Shown: positions 1 to 13,771, counted from the stretch's first letter. The stretch: 64,000 nucleotides of DNA from Megalonaias nervosa (GCA_016617855.1 JAECUM010003676.1:1-64000), one strand, 5' to 3'. Notes: generated from the sequence alone by a model not told the origin. A program made the numbers and translations.

Positions 1-108
1 AAAGTTAATTTATAAGTTCACTAAAACAACAAATTCATTTTTTGAATTATATCAAAATAATATTTCTTTTTCTAAGTGAGTTTTTCTGGGTAGTAGATGA
101 ACCCTGGA

Positions 109-182
<74 letters not shown>

Positions 183-1479
183 GAAACTTAAAGTCTTTAT
201 TCCTGTTATATTAATGATCTGAATTTTATTTTAAAGATTCACCTTTCAAAAAAGTATAAAAAATCCTGCACTATCAATCAATGTAATAATGTATTAATAC
301 AGCATGTCCTGTCAGGCTTCCAATACAAGGTCAAAATCTCCACAAATAGGCAAAATATTAGGGTAATTAAAAAAACAATTCTACATTAATATCAGGTTTG
401 ATCATTATTTCTGCATAATGAAGACTACTGTAGCAAATCTATATCGAAAAAGCCTGTTATATCTGTACTATTTTGCATATATTACATTTAGACAAGTGTA
501 AAATACACTGACCCTGTGCAGCATCTACAGCAACCTTGTGAGGTGTAAATGCTGACAGTTAAGTGGATTAAATTGTGGGCCTAGAAAGAACGTCAATGAA
601 TCATGTGGTCTTATGTATAAGCTGTCTCATACTGACAAACTCAGTTCCCAGATCCATGAGAGCATGAAGAATTTTAACCTTTGTTTCTCGTACACTTGCA
701 TGGCCACAGGTAAAAATAAATTGCTTCTTGATATATACACCAATCCTCATATTTTCAAAACTTTTCGATCAAGAATCAAACTCAGATGGGATATTAGTAT
801 GTCTACATAACTGAAATTTTAGTTCGCTATTAGTGGAGTCATCATGAAAATGACATAATCCTACCTTTGCTCTAATTGAGGTTATGGATCAATACAGTTT
901 TTGGATGAGTTTCATGTTCCAAATAGTTCAAGAATGTGAGGTCTCATCCATAAATACTTGCTCAACATTTCAAGTAATAAAATCTTACTTCTGGCTTGGA
1001 AATATTACTTGAAATTGACAACTGTGGCTTTTGATTGGACAGAATACTTTCGATTAAAGTTTGGAGTTGAGCAAAGTTTTATGACATGAGGGGCCTGGTC
1101 TTACAGTTTTAGCGAGCAAAAATGATACTAGTTCTTTCAGTGCATGGAAGATTTTCTGTCAGTTATGCAAACATAAGAAAAGTGAGATCAATTATCAATC
1201 CCACACATCTTCTCTGACATGCTTCACTCACTGCTTATACAAGTATGACAATAGTCCCAAAATAGCATATACATGTACTTTGCTACTGTTGAATCTTTCC
1301 TTGACACTGCTTTGTCCACAGAAGCATCAATATTAACCAGTTTAATCTAGACGATGATAGCCAATGAAACAGGCTAGAGGAGAGCTCTAAGGTACCAAAA
1401 GAAAGCCATCTAAAACCTATAGCTACTAACTACTACCACTACTGCTGCTACTACTACTCTGTAGTGAAGGACACAGATA
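1..1479. other. Gene-free stretch
   Basis: AT-rich sequence with no exon-like segment on either strand. It holds an (AT)n run at about 111-179. Given the minus-strand gene to the right, this is probably intron or 3' flank of SPAG17. Confidence 0.5.
111..179. repeat. (AT)n microsatellite
   Basis: Pure AT dinucleotide run of about 69 bp. Similar runs recur at 5433, 10766, 13710 and 24239. Confidence 0.95.
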
Positions 1480-1744
1480 CAGTGAAGCCCCGCTATAACA
1501 AGCTTTGTTGCAACACAAATTGGATTTAGTACTATTGTGGCATGGCTCCTGAAATGTTACAATAATTTTGATTTAATAATTTGGCAAGATGTGTTGTATA
1601 CTCGAAGACAAATATCTTCTTAATTATTTTTGAAAAGATGTTAGCTCCTTAACAAGCAGATAATTTTTAATCCAATTATTATTGATGCATGAACAATAAA
1701 GTCGTTAAATCTTCTTTGCATTCGCCTTCAATGTATCCTGTGTG

Positions 1745-1966
1745 ATCACTTCCATCTCACCTCTGTCCATGTGGGTTTGAATCTTGGGATCAGCAAATGT
1801 GGGTATGAGAGAAAGTCTGCTATTACCCTCCCTGTGGGTTGGTGATTCTCGCTGGGGTTTTCACAGGTTCTCCTCCATCATCTATACTGGCTGCTATGTA
1901 TAGCCTATCATGTGCTGAAAAATGGCGTTAAACCCACAACATCAGCAACAACAATGCATACTGTGA
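1745..1966 (+). mobile_element. SINE family 1, truncated copy
   Basis: Matches the body of the SINE at 8550-8797 (CATCTCACCTCTG, then GTGGGTTGGTGATTCTC, CTGGCTGCTATGTATAGCC) and ends in a CAA-rich tail (AACATCAGCAACAACAATG). The 5' tRNA-like A-box part is missing. Confidence 0.75.
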
Positions 1967-3099
1967 AGGACAGTTGCTCAATCCAGGGTAAACAATAGCA
2001 ACCAAATATTTGCTCAGTCATCACGCATACACCAAACAATGCGGAGTCTTAAAGTTTATCACCAGATATATAAATTTATTTTATCCACCTCTTTAAGGGA
2101 AACAACAGACCACCAATGCTTGGTCAATCAACAATCTTAGACACATGTTGAAACAAGTTTATTGCCTGAATTGTCTGGAGCAGTTTCAGTCACTGCTACA
2201 ATCCCACCCCCAATCTTAATCCTTTTTAATTTTAGAGTCAGAAATGCAAACCGCTGATTCAAATCATTCATACACACAACCCACTGTAATGGTAAAGTTA
2301 CATGAATTTAGGTTGCACTGATTTGGACCACTGACTGGATCAAAACTATTTAGGTTGTAGGGGTGGATGGATTTGCTATTATGATGTGGACCACTACTGG
2401 AACAGAACTATTTAGGTTGTAGGGGTGGATTAATTTGCTATTAGGATCAAACCTACAACTTCACATTTTTCCTCTGCTGTTGTGCAAAGTCATAGTTATA
2501 ATTAAAATTTCAATTAATATTGGGTTTATTTTTCCTCTGACTTTTAGAGAAAAACTCAACTTCTTTGCAGAGATCACTCTTTCCTTGGAAAATCTGATAG
2601 TTTACTCCCATACTTTGTCCAGGCAATATACACAACTGTTTCAAATTTTAATCTAAAGTACATTATAGGGTCAATACCTTTGACCTCCTGTATGAATTTT
2701 CAGGTAAAGTATTTTTCAGGCCTAAATACAAGTTTCTTGTTTAGAAACTCCCAATGTCTGATATATGCATTTTGTTTTTATTAAAAAGATCAATCAGACC
2801 CTTTGGAATTGTGTAGCAAATATGTATCTTTTGGATACAGTGTTTCCTAAGATAGTCAGAGTGAGTTTAGCAAAAGCTTGATTACTTGGATTGAAATGGC
2901 TCATGCAGAAATTTTTTAGAATAGAAAGTACAGTATTTATTGTATATGTTGGGACACCATAAATTAATTTTAAAAGTAGTTTTTTTCTGTACTATGTTCT
3001 GGGACACAGTTTTTTCAAGTCATAAGTTGTGGGACACCTTTTAAATCATTTGAAAATTACATGTCAGAAAATGCACTCCAACTGAAATTTTATTTAAAA

Positions 3100-3510
3100 A
3101 AATATAAAACCGAGTACTTGAGATTAAACTCTTTAATCCACTGCAACAGCATCTCATCAACATAACCCTTCTCCTGCACACATATGATCCATTCTTTCGG
3201 TGCATGAATATTTTTCTCATACTGTGAACATCATTAGAGGCAACACATCTCCTGAAATGGAAACTGCAAGGACTAAAGTCAGATTTCTCAAATCTGTACC
3301 AGTCTAATTCTCACACTTCTGACCCCCATCTTATCATCAGTCAGTCCAGGAATGCAATCAAAGTACACTAAAATTTCATCCATGTTAATGATCTTATTGT
3401 CAGCAAAATCATCTGCTTCTATTCTGGCCTTCACGAATTCGTCACATGATTTTATTTTCTCCAAATCTTCTGGGCAATGCTGGGTCATCGATGTCCATAC
3501 ACAAAACACT
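3100..3510 (-). pseudogene. pogo/Tigger transposase fragment (DDE domain)
   Basis: The minus strand encodes IINMDEILVYFDCIPG and then KMGVRSVRI, the classic NMDETPV.FDMP....D..G..SV.IRTTG block around the second catalytic Asp of Tigger/Jerky-type DDE transposases. Past a frame change near 3290 it continues with LVLAVSISGD and then a YVDEMLLQWI-like piece. At least two frameshifts and stops break it. No N-terminal CENP-B helix-turn-helix was recognised. Confidence 0.8.
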
Positions 3511-4900
3511 ATATTGTGTTACTTTAAAAATTGTTCCATTGTTTCAATTTATTTTCCAAATTACCGTTAATACTGGTGAAATGGAACCAAAGTTAGCTTC
3601 CATATCTCGGCCATCTTTGTATATTCAAATTTTTTTTAAAAAAATCAAGACACTTAAAAGATTCCATTGTCGGCTTCCAAGGTCAGCTATCTTTGCAATA
3701 AAATAACCTTTTATTGGTATCCTTTATAAAAATAAAAAAACAGCTTCAGAGGAAACAAAGTTGGCTTCCAAGGTCGGCTTGCTTTGTAATAAAATAACCT
3801 CTGTCTCTGATGTTCTGTCGGTAAGTTCAAAGAAGGAGTTTACTGCTCGCTGCCAGCTGTGTTTATTCACCACCTGGAGTCCTATGGGCTTGGCATCTGT
3901 AGTTATAATTAATACAAAGGAGCATTGATGTCTGCGGTTAAACCATAATGATACTTCTGTAACCCGTGCTGGCGAAAAGATTGTCACTTGCACTCAAGTG
4001 AATGTGTTTTCAAATAATGATTTTTATTTGCAAGATACTGTCATACAGTAGATCTGGATATAATTCAATCTTGATTATTTTGCACCTAACACCATATCAT
4101 GCATGAAAGGCAGTAGTCTTCAATATATCAGTTGATTATTTCCCTCTCGTTTGCAAAATCATCTGCTTCTCTTCTGGCCTGCACGAATTCATCACATGAT
4201 TTTATTTTCTCCAAATATTCTGGGCGATGCTGGGTCATGGACATCCGTGCACGAAGCACTACATTGTATCGCTGTAAAATTTGTTCCATTGTTTCAATTT
4301 ATTTTCAAAATTCCTGTAAATACAGGTGAAATGGAACCAAAGTGTGTTTCCATATCTCAGCCGTCTTTGTATATTAAAAAAAATCCCAACAAAACAAAAC
4401 ATTGGCACACTTAAAAGAATCCATAGTCGGCTTCTGATGTCTCCTTGGTTAGCAATAAAATAACCTCTGTATTGATATCCTTTAATAAAAATAAAAAGTA
4501 ACCAAAGTCGGCTTCTGAGGTCGGCTTGCTTTGTAATAAAAATAACCTTTGTCTTTGATGTCCTGTCGGCAAGTTCAAAGAAAGAGTTTACTGCTTGCTG
4601 CCAGTTGTGTTTATTCACTACCTGGGCTTTGATGGGCTTGACATATGTAGAAATAATTAATGCAAAGGAGCACTGATGGCTGTGGGTAAATAGTAATGAT
4701 ACTTTTGTAACCCGTGCTGGCGAAAAGATTGTCACTTACACTCAAGTGAATGTGTTTTCAAATAATGATTTTTATTTGCTAGATACTGTCATATAGTTGA
4801 CCTGGATATAATTCAGTCTTGATTATTTTGAACCTAACACTGTCCTGCGTGAATGACAGTTGTCTTCAAGATATTGGTTGATTATTTCCCTCTTGTTTGT
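3403..4900. repeat. 750-bp tandem duplication
   Basis: Sequence from about 3403 to 4152 is repeated from about 4153 to 4900 at an offset of 748-750, for example GCAAAATCATCTGCTTCT at 3403 and 4153, and AACCCGTGCTGGCGAAAAGA at 3961 and 4709. The copies differ by roughly 10 percent. It lies inside the decayed pogo element and copies part of the transposase fragment. Confidence 0.9.
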
Positions 4901-5430
4901 GACTCTGTTGGATCCAGTTTTCAGTTGGATAATATATTCAAACCTTTGAGCACAACCAAACACAATTTGTTTCTCAATGTTCATGTCAATGAACAATGTG
5001 GCGTGTATTATCGGACATAAGTGATACACGCTACAGTATGGAAGCCTACGTTACATATACGGATTCCATGGATATATTTTATTCTTTAATGTTCATGTTG
5101 AAAAAAAGGAATAAATGATTACAGCACAAGGTTAGTTTCTTTTATCTACTTTATTGCAACGTGCACTGGGGGGGAGCACAAATGCAATACAAACTTATTT
5201 CGTTTCTTAAGTCTTGGGACATATGACCTAGGTGAAAAAAAGTTTCACCATAAGTTCTGGGACAGGAAAAAAAATGATTATTTTATTGTGTCCCAATATA
5301 TATGGTAAATATGGTATGCATCTTTGTGCACGTTTCAATGGAATTAATATTAAGGATACAACAAGATTGGCTGGTGACTTGGGGGTACATGTACCCTAAC
5401 TATTTATACTTAAGTTGCTAATTTTCGTCA

Positions 5431-5432
<2 letters not shown>

Positions 5433-5498
<66 letters not shown>
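5433..5498. repeat. (AT)n/(AC)n microsatellite
   Basis: About 58 bp of AT repeats passing into ACACACAC. Confidence 0.95.
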
Positions 5499-6832
5499 CA
5501 ATCAATGGTTTCTCTGTTCCAAATCTTGATAGAAAGTATTTAATAACTGTTTTAAGTAATTCTTGTTTCATATGCAACAATTCAATAAAGTCTGAAGTTT
5601 TGACATGTCCCCTCCCCCGACCATATAAAGTACACATGCAATATTTCCCTCTCTTGACTGACTTGTTTGCTTATAGCATGATATAAGGTAGGTACATAGC
5701 ACAATGTCATTCTGTGGGCTCTCAGATCATCATGCTATAGTGGGGTTTCACTGTACTGTGGAAGACTTAAGGAAACCATAGAAAATGGGAGAGATGATAT
5801 TCAGAAAAATGGACAAGGAAGAAACCAGGTATCATTTTGACAGAGTGTGACAAATGAGTAAAATTTAATCAATGTCATTTGATAGATTTCTATCAGTTTA
5901 ATTTAAATTATATTCTTTCAATACAAAGAACTTAATTATGCAAAACAAAATTAGAAACAAATTGGCTGTAAATTTGGTACATGTACAATGGTGATATTAA
6001 TTATAACCAATAAAGTACAAGATGAATGAAATGTTCCTAAACATATTCACCACCTTTTTATGTTAACAGAAATTTCTTGGAATGCATTATGATAATATGA
6101 ACACATTCTGACAACGTGATATACAAGTCCAATTAGGGTCAATGCTATATCTTTTGGGTCAGAATCCATACAAATTTTAAAAAAAAACAAACTGAACAAC
6201 ATGGATTTTAAATTTTGAAAGTATCAGCATATATCACCTTATATTACATTTTACTGGGGGTTTTTTTCCCTCCTCTAAAATAAAACAGCTTGATTAAAAG
6301 ATCTACCAAGAAATTATTTGTTAGGACAGTGAGCTGTTTTAGGAACACTAAACACATAAGCAGGAAGTAAATTTTCTTTGCAATGATCATACTATGTGAC
6401 CAGCTGAGCTAGAAGATTTTTCACTTATATGAATTAAATGCAAAATATTTTAAATGAGGAACATATTCACATTCATGAATAAGAACATTTTCATAAGAAC
6501 ATGTTCAAAAATATCTACATTTGATGAAGTTGGCATTCCACATGTATATGATATGTACATGCTGGAAAGAAAATGAGTACAGAATACTACCACAAAATGC
6601 CAGTCTGGTGCAAAAAGCACATGAAAGTGTGGCCATATATACCATGATACTCAGTGCAAAAGCATGTGAAAGTGTGGCCATATACACCATGACACTCAGA
6701 GCAAAAGCATGTGCTGCATGTTACCTGCATCCTCATCCTCATCAGGAGCTGTCAATTTCATAAAATGTCAATGTAAAATCAAAATATGTGCAGACTGCAA
6801 CCTGCATAAGTTTGCAAAAGTACAATATGTCC

Positions 6833-7036
6833 TCGCTTATAAGTCCAACTACAACCAACATAAACTCTCATTTGCTTTCAAATAATGCATCAGCAGATCA
6901 AGGCTTATGTTACTTGTTCTACCGAATACTCCTAAGAAACTATATAGATCAAGATCTGCCAGCACATTATGTGAAGGCAGGTCTGGGTATGTGCAGTTTT
7001 GCAGTTGGACTCAGTTTATAAGCCAGTATATAAGGT
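6833..7036. mobile_element. Palindromic MITE-like repeat, copy A
   Basis: Starts CTTATAAGTCCAACTAC and ends with the inverse GCAGTTGGACTCAGTTTATAAG, about 200 bp. It shares words such as GATCTGCCAGCACATTATG and GGTCTGGGTATGTGCAG with copies at 8880, 14163, 20325 and 55545. Confidence 0.65.
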
Positions 7037-7189
7037 AATAACAAATGTGACACAGTAAAATCAAGCTTAACCTACTTAAATTTGATTGTGACAAAGTGTA
7101 AAAATTCAAACATTTTATTTCACTGACTGCATTGTCATAGAAAGAATACTTCCACAATTGAGTTATTAACTGCAAGCACCACATAAACT

Positions 7190-7700
7190 AGGGTTACACA
7201 GAATATTATGTCTATCTGCTAAATTGATAACTGGTATTAAACAAGGTTTACTTAGAATACTGTGTCTATCTGATAAATTGATAATGTGTTAAACAAGGAT
7301 TACACAGAATACTAGTCTTATCTGCTAATAAAATTGGTAACTGATGTTAAACAAGGGTTACAAAGAATACTATGTCTGTTTGCTAAATTTAGAACAGGTG
7401 TTAAACAAGGGTTACACAGAATACTATGTCTATTTGCTAAAATGAGAACAGTTGTTAAACAAGGGTTACACAGAATACTATGTCTATTTGCTAAATTGAG
7501 AACAGGTGTTAAGCAAGGGTTACACAGACTATTATGTTTATCTGTTAAATTGATAACTGATATTAAACAAAGGGTACACAGAATATTATGTTTATCTGCT
7601 AAATTGACAAGTGGTGTTAAAGAAGGGTTACAATGAGTACTATGTCTATCTGCTAAACTGTTAACTGGTGTTAAATAAGGTTTACATAGAGCACTAATAT
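7190..7700. repeat. 54-bp tandem array
   Basis: About nine copies of a 54-bp unit containing GTTAAACAAGGGTTACACAG (for example at 7346 and 7400). Because 54 is a multiple of 3, the plus strand stays open for 100 codons with an 18-residue repeat (VKQGLHRILCLFAKLRTG). There is no sign of a gene. Confidence 0.9.
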
Positions 7701-8549
7701 GTTTTCAACTAACTGATAACTCATATAAGGCTTTCAAAAACTTTAACTCAAAATATTCAAGTTGTTGATTCAACTCCATCAGCATTATATCACCATACCA
7801 ACAACGGTGAAACCAACATCTTGTCAATGATTTGCAGTCTAGATACACGAGTCATCTAGAGTTGACATATATCTACTACAAGTCCTTGGACTGATTATGG
7901 GAAAATATCCTCTGATCCAACACTCTCAATTTATTTACCATTTATGCTACAATAAGTTTCCATGGTAACATACCCCAAAAATACTGTGAAAAATTCTAAA
8001 TATCAAAAGGCATCTGTATGCCACTTACTTGACATGTATTTGGTTCAAATATCTTGAAATGTTATGTCGCAGGAATGAAAATGTGTATGGAGAGACAGAT
8101 AGACAGCAACAGCTATACACACCCTGTATTATGTACTGCAAAGATTAAATATCCAAGACAGAGTAATCTATGTCCTCTGTCATGTCAAAATTTCTACCAG
8201 AAGACGGAATGATTTTTCAAAAATTTCATACGCATATACAGTAAAACCTGCCTTAAAGGACACCTATATATAAAACATACCTGTTTCCATATCACATTTT
8301 CAGAAGTTCCCAATAAGAATGCCCACATATCTGTCTCTATATAAAGCACACCAATCTAACAGAAGATATTTATTTCTGTCCATAATATATATCTATATGA
8401 ACTGCATTTAAATGACATTCACAAAACAAGAGTGTGAATTCTCATACTTAAGAGTTTATATTTGCAACTGTTAACATGTTTGTTTAAATTTAGTTGGAAA
8501 CTAATTTTGTTCTTCAAAAATTATGTCTTTACAATAAACCTTGATGTGT

Positions 8550-8797
8550 TGTTGTTGTTGTAGGGTTTAATGCCATTTTTTTCAGCACAAGATAGTCTAT
8601 ACATGGCGGCCAGTATAAATGGTGGAGGAAGAACCCAGGAAAACCCTGGAAAGAACCACCAACCCACGAGAAGCTACTTGGCAAGCTTTCTCACATACCC
8701 ACATTGGACGAACCTGAGACTCAAACCCACGCAGAGGTGAGATGGCAATGATCCGTAATGGTAAGCGCTTTAGACCACTCGGCCACTCAGGGCCCTT
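8550..8797 (-). mobile_element. SINE family 1, tRNA-derived, complete copy
   Basis: Read on the minus strand it begins with a tRNA-Leu/Ser-like head (GGCCGAGTGGTCTAAAGCGC), has a decayed B box near GGTTTGAGTCTCAGG, and ends in a CAACAACAACAAC tail. It is flanked by a perfect 11-bp direct repeat CCTTGATGTGT at 8539-8549 and 8798-8808, the target-site duplication. Confidence 0.92.
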
Positions 8798-8879
8798 CCT
8801 TGATGTGTAAGTTCATGAATTACTGACCCAGCCTAAAATACATGGTGTAATATCTGGGAAAAATTAAGAGTATGTATTA

Positions 8880-9082
8880 ACTTGCTTGTAAGCTGAGTCC
8901 AACTGCAAACTGCACATAATCAGATCTGCTGTTGCATAATATGCCAGCAGGTCTGGGTCTGTGCAGTTTGTTAGGAGTAATCAATAGAACAAACAACAAG
9001 GACTAATCTGCCAGTGCATTATGTGATGGTAGATCAAGGTCTATGTAGTTTTCAGCTAGTCTCAACTTATGTGCAAGGTACT
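8880..9082. mobile_element. Palindromic MITE-like repeat, copy B
   Basis: Begins CTTGTAAGCTGAGTCCAACT and ends in an inverse-type AGTCTCAACTTATGTGCAAG. Inner words GGTCTGGGTCTGTGCAGTTT and TTAGGAGTAATC match the other copies. Confidence 0.65.
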
Positions 9083-10185
9083 TTGGAAACTTTCCTTGAG
9101 GTGAATGACATGCAGAAAGTACAAATTTGTCATGTCCGTTGATTGTCTTTTATAGATAGGCATTACTGTATAGGAAGTTAATATTTACAGGAAGTGATAG
9201 GCATTATGACTTTTGCTACAGGAATGAAAATGCTAAATGGATGATAAACTGATAAAAAAACAAAACCATTATAAATGTTGAAAATGAAATACTGTGAACT
9301 GCAAAAGGCACACTTATATCACTAGTCTCATAATTTATATGAACCAAATTTTGTGATATCTAAAATGTTTGAGAGTATTGCTCTGGAAATTAAAGTGTGG
9401 ATAATGGATGGATGGACCATAAAATGGACACTAACATAGAAAATATTAAAAGTGATGCATTGCAGCAATGGGAGATTGGTTTATAATCTGCACTATGGTG
9501 TAAAATAACATTACCTAAACTTTAGAAACAGAATATCAGCAAATTCTTTAGTTATATTCCCATGTAGGGTCAAGATAATGATAAGGTTTGTCAGGTGAAC
9601 ACCATTTAATGAGTAAGTAATAGTGTGATTCTAAGTAGCATCATAAACCTGTGTTTCTTACTTATGAAAACCCTATCACTCTGCTCTCAGCCCATCTTCC
9701 CCTGACCCAATCAAAAGTACTTGCTTTCAGGGCATATATATGTACAGGTTTAACAGCACATCATCATAATCCTGGCTTTATAAAGCTGAGTATGTTCAGG
9801 TATTCAAAAAAAGCATACAAAACAAAGATAAAGGCAAAAAAGTAAACTTCTTAAAACAGAAAGTCCAATCTTTTTAAATAATCCACACACTTCAAAAAAA
9901 TCTAAGGCTTTCTCAGGGAAAAATAAAGATTTCCTTCATTAGTGACCCCTAACAACTTGCAATGGATAACAATGTAGTATGAAGTGATGGATTTGACTAT
10001 CTTATCTCTAACTATGATGTATGCACCACATATTCCTTTAACTGCTTATTTTAAAACAGATATTCCATATAACGGATGAGGACAAACTTGAAGGTCATGG
10101 GTACCAAATAGACTCCCCCCACTGCCCCAAAAATGGTGCATATTTGTGTGACATAGCTTCAGTTGAAAGTTATAAACCTGCTTAC

Positions 10186-10327
10186 ATCTGGTTTGCTGTC
10201 CAGCACTGGGTGACACAGTCTGTTTGCTTACAAAGGTGTTTTCTTCCATCTCCCCCCTAATTGCCCTCGTGTCATCCATCCTTGGGTCCTCATTAAGTTG
10301 GCCCATCATCTCACTCACATCCTTTGC
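10186..10327 (-). CDS. SPAG17: SPAG17 exon 20 of window
   Basis: A 142-nt exon, phase 0 in and 1 out, acceptor TTCCTTGACAG, donor GTAAGCAGG. It begins AKDVSEMMGQLNEDPRMDD and is otherwise polar and unrecognisable, like the poorly conserved stretch at this position in SPAG17. Identification rests on phase, strong splice sites and position. About 300 further residues, including the ASH/MSP-like C-terminal domain, should follow but were not found in the 10 kb to the left. Confidence 0.83.
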
Positions 10328-10761
10328 CTGTCAAGGAAACAGCAATTCATAATATTTGTAGACCTTAATTTAGGTCTCCCCCACATTATAATTTAATTAT
10401 AGGGATTATATCCATGCATTTGATCTATAAAATACAGGGGAAAATATCGATGTTTTATATGAAAATCATAAAAAAATTATGGGATAATAAAATGCAAAAT
10501 TCAATGTTGCCAACTGAATGCCACAAGCTTAAGGACTTGAAGACATAAATTAGCCAATATTCATAACATAAGAATATAAAAATGTAAGCATACATAATCC
10601 AAATCTATGACTTCTTTTATCTACTGTATTGAGTATGAGTATGGTACAACTGTCATAAAGGACTGATCTCTACATTTGTATTCTTTTCTGAGAAAATATT
10701 CATCTACACAAAAGAGTGATATTATAGTTATTATAGTTATTTTGGAAGAAAATATACAGGG

Positions 10762-10819
<58 letters not shown>

Positions 10820-13709
10820 TAGATAGATAGATGGCTGGGAGGCCTGTTTGCTTTGAAAAAAATAGCCAATCAAAACTCAAATCAGAGTAACTCTTTTTAT
10901 TTAACAAGACTTCAGCACCTCATCCATTTGTACTTCTGTAGTATGGGACAGTATTTTTTAAAGAAATGTAAAATAAATGCAGAAATACAGCTCATTATCC
11001 ACTTATGGTACAAAACCCATGTATATCTCAAGACTCACAAATATGAACCTCCCAGCCAGAAGGGTTTTCCTCCCAAGATGAGGGGTGTCCCCAGTACCTC
11101 CCGTCACTGAGTTGGCGCTCTACAGTTTTGTATTTAGCATAGGGTTAGAATTTTAAAGAAAAAGAATTCCCCTGGTTTCCTCACTAGTTATACTGGCTAT
11201 TTAAAAAAGACTTTATATATCTTAGGTATTGTTCAAAGAGCCTTTAAATCCCTTTATTTTGGTGTATGATTGATGGGTGTAATATGGGTTATAGAGTATA
11301 CAGCTTGGCCTTACTCCAGATGTGCACCTTTCAAAAAAGTGCTAGCTCCACTTGCTCATTTTCACTTCCCGAACTTCAGAGGTAAATTGTACAAAAAAGA
11401 GCCGATAACTTTTTTTACATTTTATATATTTGGTAATTCCTTCATTGCTATTTCAGAAGCTGGTATTGTCTAGTCTGGCAAAATTCATTTTCCCTATTTT
11501 AATAGCTGTCAAGGATAGTGTACTTCAGACAAATTCAGGTTGAGTTTTGGAGCACAAGGGAGCAGTCATTTTAGTTAGCAGTGTGCTAAGATCATTTACA
11601 ATTTCCAAAAGTACAATATCCAAAGAAATGTCAGCCACATTACATGAAAGTAGCATAGAGGTATGCCAACATTCTCACCACTGTGCATGTTTTAAATGCA
11701 AACAACTTCACCTTACATACATCACTCTCTCAAAAGTACATAATAACTGGTGAGTGCCACCTGAAATCTTCTGTGTATTCAAAATTATTATTGAACAATT
11801 CCAGAACAGAACAGGCAAGACAAAATTTAAACTCTTTGATGGACTCCATAGAGTTATATTAACATTGCCACATTCCAGTGCAGACACTGCAAGGACACTT
11901 TCTATTTGGAGGAAACTTCAGTCTGACTCCAGAGGAAGCCTAGATTTAGTAATCACAGATCATCTCCTATGTGAGGAGATCACCAATAATGTGGACTGCC
12001 ACAGATATAACCCTGGCACTGACCTACTAAGAAAGACTAAAAAAAGTTAAAAATGCTTATGCTATATATAAGGAAAGCAAGAAAGGCAACATTTTATTGT
12101 GAAAGGACTGATGTAATGAACTGATGAGCAAATTTTAATATAGAACAAGGGAATCTATTAAATAATTGTCATCTTTTGTCCATCTGCAGGCTGAAAATCA
12201 GGGGGATGAAAATCCTTCTGATCTGGAGTCAAAACTTCCATCCAGCTATATCCTATGCAGACCTCTCTGTTCTGTCACATACATGAGGATGAAAATACAA
12301 CTCAGCCTTTGACTATGGTGGCGTTAGGTCAAAAGTTAGTCGAACCATGTTTAGGCCCTTCAACCAAAGATTTTCACACTGCAAGTTTGTCATCCATGAT
12401 CTCAGTAGGTGCAATAAGAGTTAACAGTTCAGTCAGGGGTGAATAAGAATGCAAAAACAAAAAGCTGATGGCAACCAAGTAAATCAAAACAGGGATATTA
12501 GAAACAAGAGACCCAGGTGGGGCTGAGAGCAATCACCTGGACATATGCCTAATAGCCAAATGCATGCGCAGCTGGACAAGAAATTGTTATCAGCAGGATG
12601 CTCAATTTTGAGATTTCTTTCAAATACTGAAAGGCTTTTATATCAAGGTGCTTTCTGTCTAAGTTAAATGTTCTGGTGGCCTAAGTGGTTGAGCATCCGT
12701 CTCTGAAGTGGGATGCTGTGCGTTCAAACCCCAGCTGAGTCATACCAAGGACTTATAAAAATGGTACAAGCAGTTGCCTTAATTGGTGCTCAGCATTATG
12801 AGATTAGTGTTTGGACTGGTCAGCCTGGTGTCAGAAAAATGTGACTGGGTTGGACATGATGCTACACATCACTATAAACTGCCACACTGTAGACATCATA
12901 GCGATATGACTTAAATTGTTAAAGCTATATTAAAATGAAGAAAAGACCCTAACACACTCTAATTTGGGCAAATTCTGCTGAGTGTTTTTTGAGACAATTT
13001 TTTCATAAATATTTCTCTAGTTCTAATAATGTGTACATACTTTTATGGCAGACTGGCACCATTTCTACATGCTTTGAAGCCTCCATGCTGTAGTGCTTGC
13101 TGTCAAATTTGGTAACATTCTCTTCTGCACTTTATGAGAAGCTGGTTAAATGCTTTTTTAAATTTTTGTAATGGGGGCCATATTTGAGGGCATTGTTTGG
13201 CATCATCTGCACAAACCTGAATGCTCTTCATGCCAGGATACTTCTTTCAAATTTAATGAAAAATTCTGCATGGAATTTTAATGGATGTAGCTGAAAGGTT
13301 TTTCTGTTTTTAGCAACAGTAGCTATATTTATGGTGGATTGGCGTCATTTGTATAAACTTAAAAGCCCATCATGCCAGTATACTGTTTATCAAAATTTAC
13401 TCAATTTTGACTTAAAGTTTCTGATACGTTATTTTAAAGTTTTCCAAATATTTAGTAATCGGGGCTTTAAGTGAAAGCCTTTTATACCATGTTGTTTTCT
13501 CTCAAATTTAGTCCAATTCTATTGAGCTATTTTAGATCAAGTTGTTTGATTTTCTTTCTTTTAGTCCTGGTAGCCATATTTAATGGTAGATCAGTGTCAT
13601 TTGCAAACATCTGAAAGCTCTTATGTTATTAAGAAGTTGTCTGAAGGTGTTTCTATTTTCAGTACTGGTGGCCATATTTGATGGCCATATTTGACAGCAG
13701 ATTGACATC

Positions 13710-13771
<62 letters not shown>

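Larger units (their letters stand above)
1480..5753 (-). mobile_element. Decayed pogo/Tigger-type DNA transposon
   Basis: The left end starts CAGTGAAGCCCCGCTATAAC and the right end is its imperfect inverse (19 of 22 positions agree), each flanked by TA. This is the terminal signature of pogo/Tigger elements of the Tc1/mariner superfamily. A transposase remnant on the minus strand (3100-3510) supports it. The body also carries a SINE fragment (1745-1966), a 78-bp duplication at about 2325-2450, a 750-bp tandem duplication (3403-4900) and an AT microsatellite, so it is old and immobile. Confidence 0.75.
5754..10185. other. Gene-free stretch left of exon 20
   Basis: No exon found on either strand. 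It holds two MITE copies, a 54-bp array, a SINE and, at 8240, an isolated pogo-type end (CAGTAAAACCTGCCTTAAAG) with no partner end visible. Likely SPAG17 intron. Confidence 0.5.

Noticed and set aside
4259..4735. 158-codon minus-strand frame
   Set aside because: Lies in the duplicated part of the decayed pogo element; not recognisable and partly repeated in another copy with stops.
7334..7636. 100-codon plus-strand frame with 18-residue repeats
   Set aside because: It is the in-frame reading of a 54-bp tandem array; no start context, splice sites or conservation.
10831..11058. MITE with GGCTGGGAGG / CCTCCCAGCC ends
   Set aside because: Only a 10-bp inverse pair, no target duplication and no second copy in the window.
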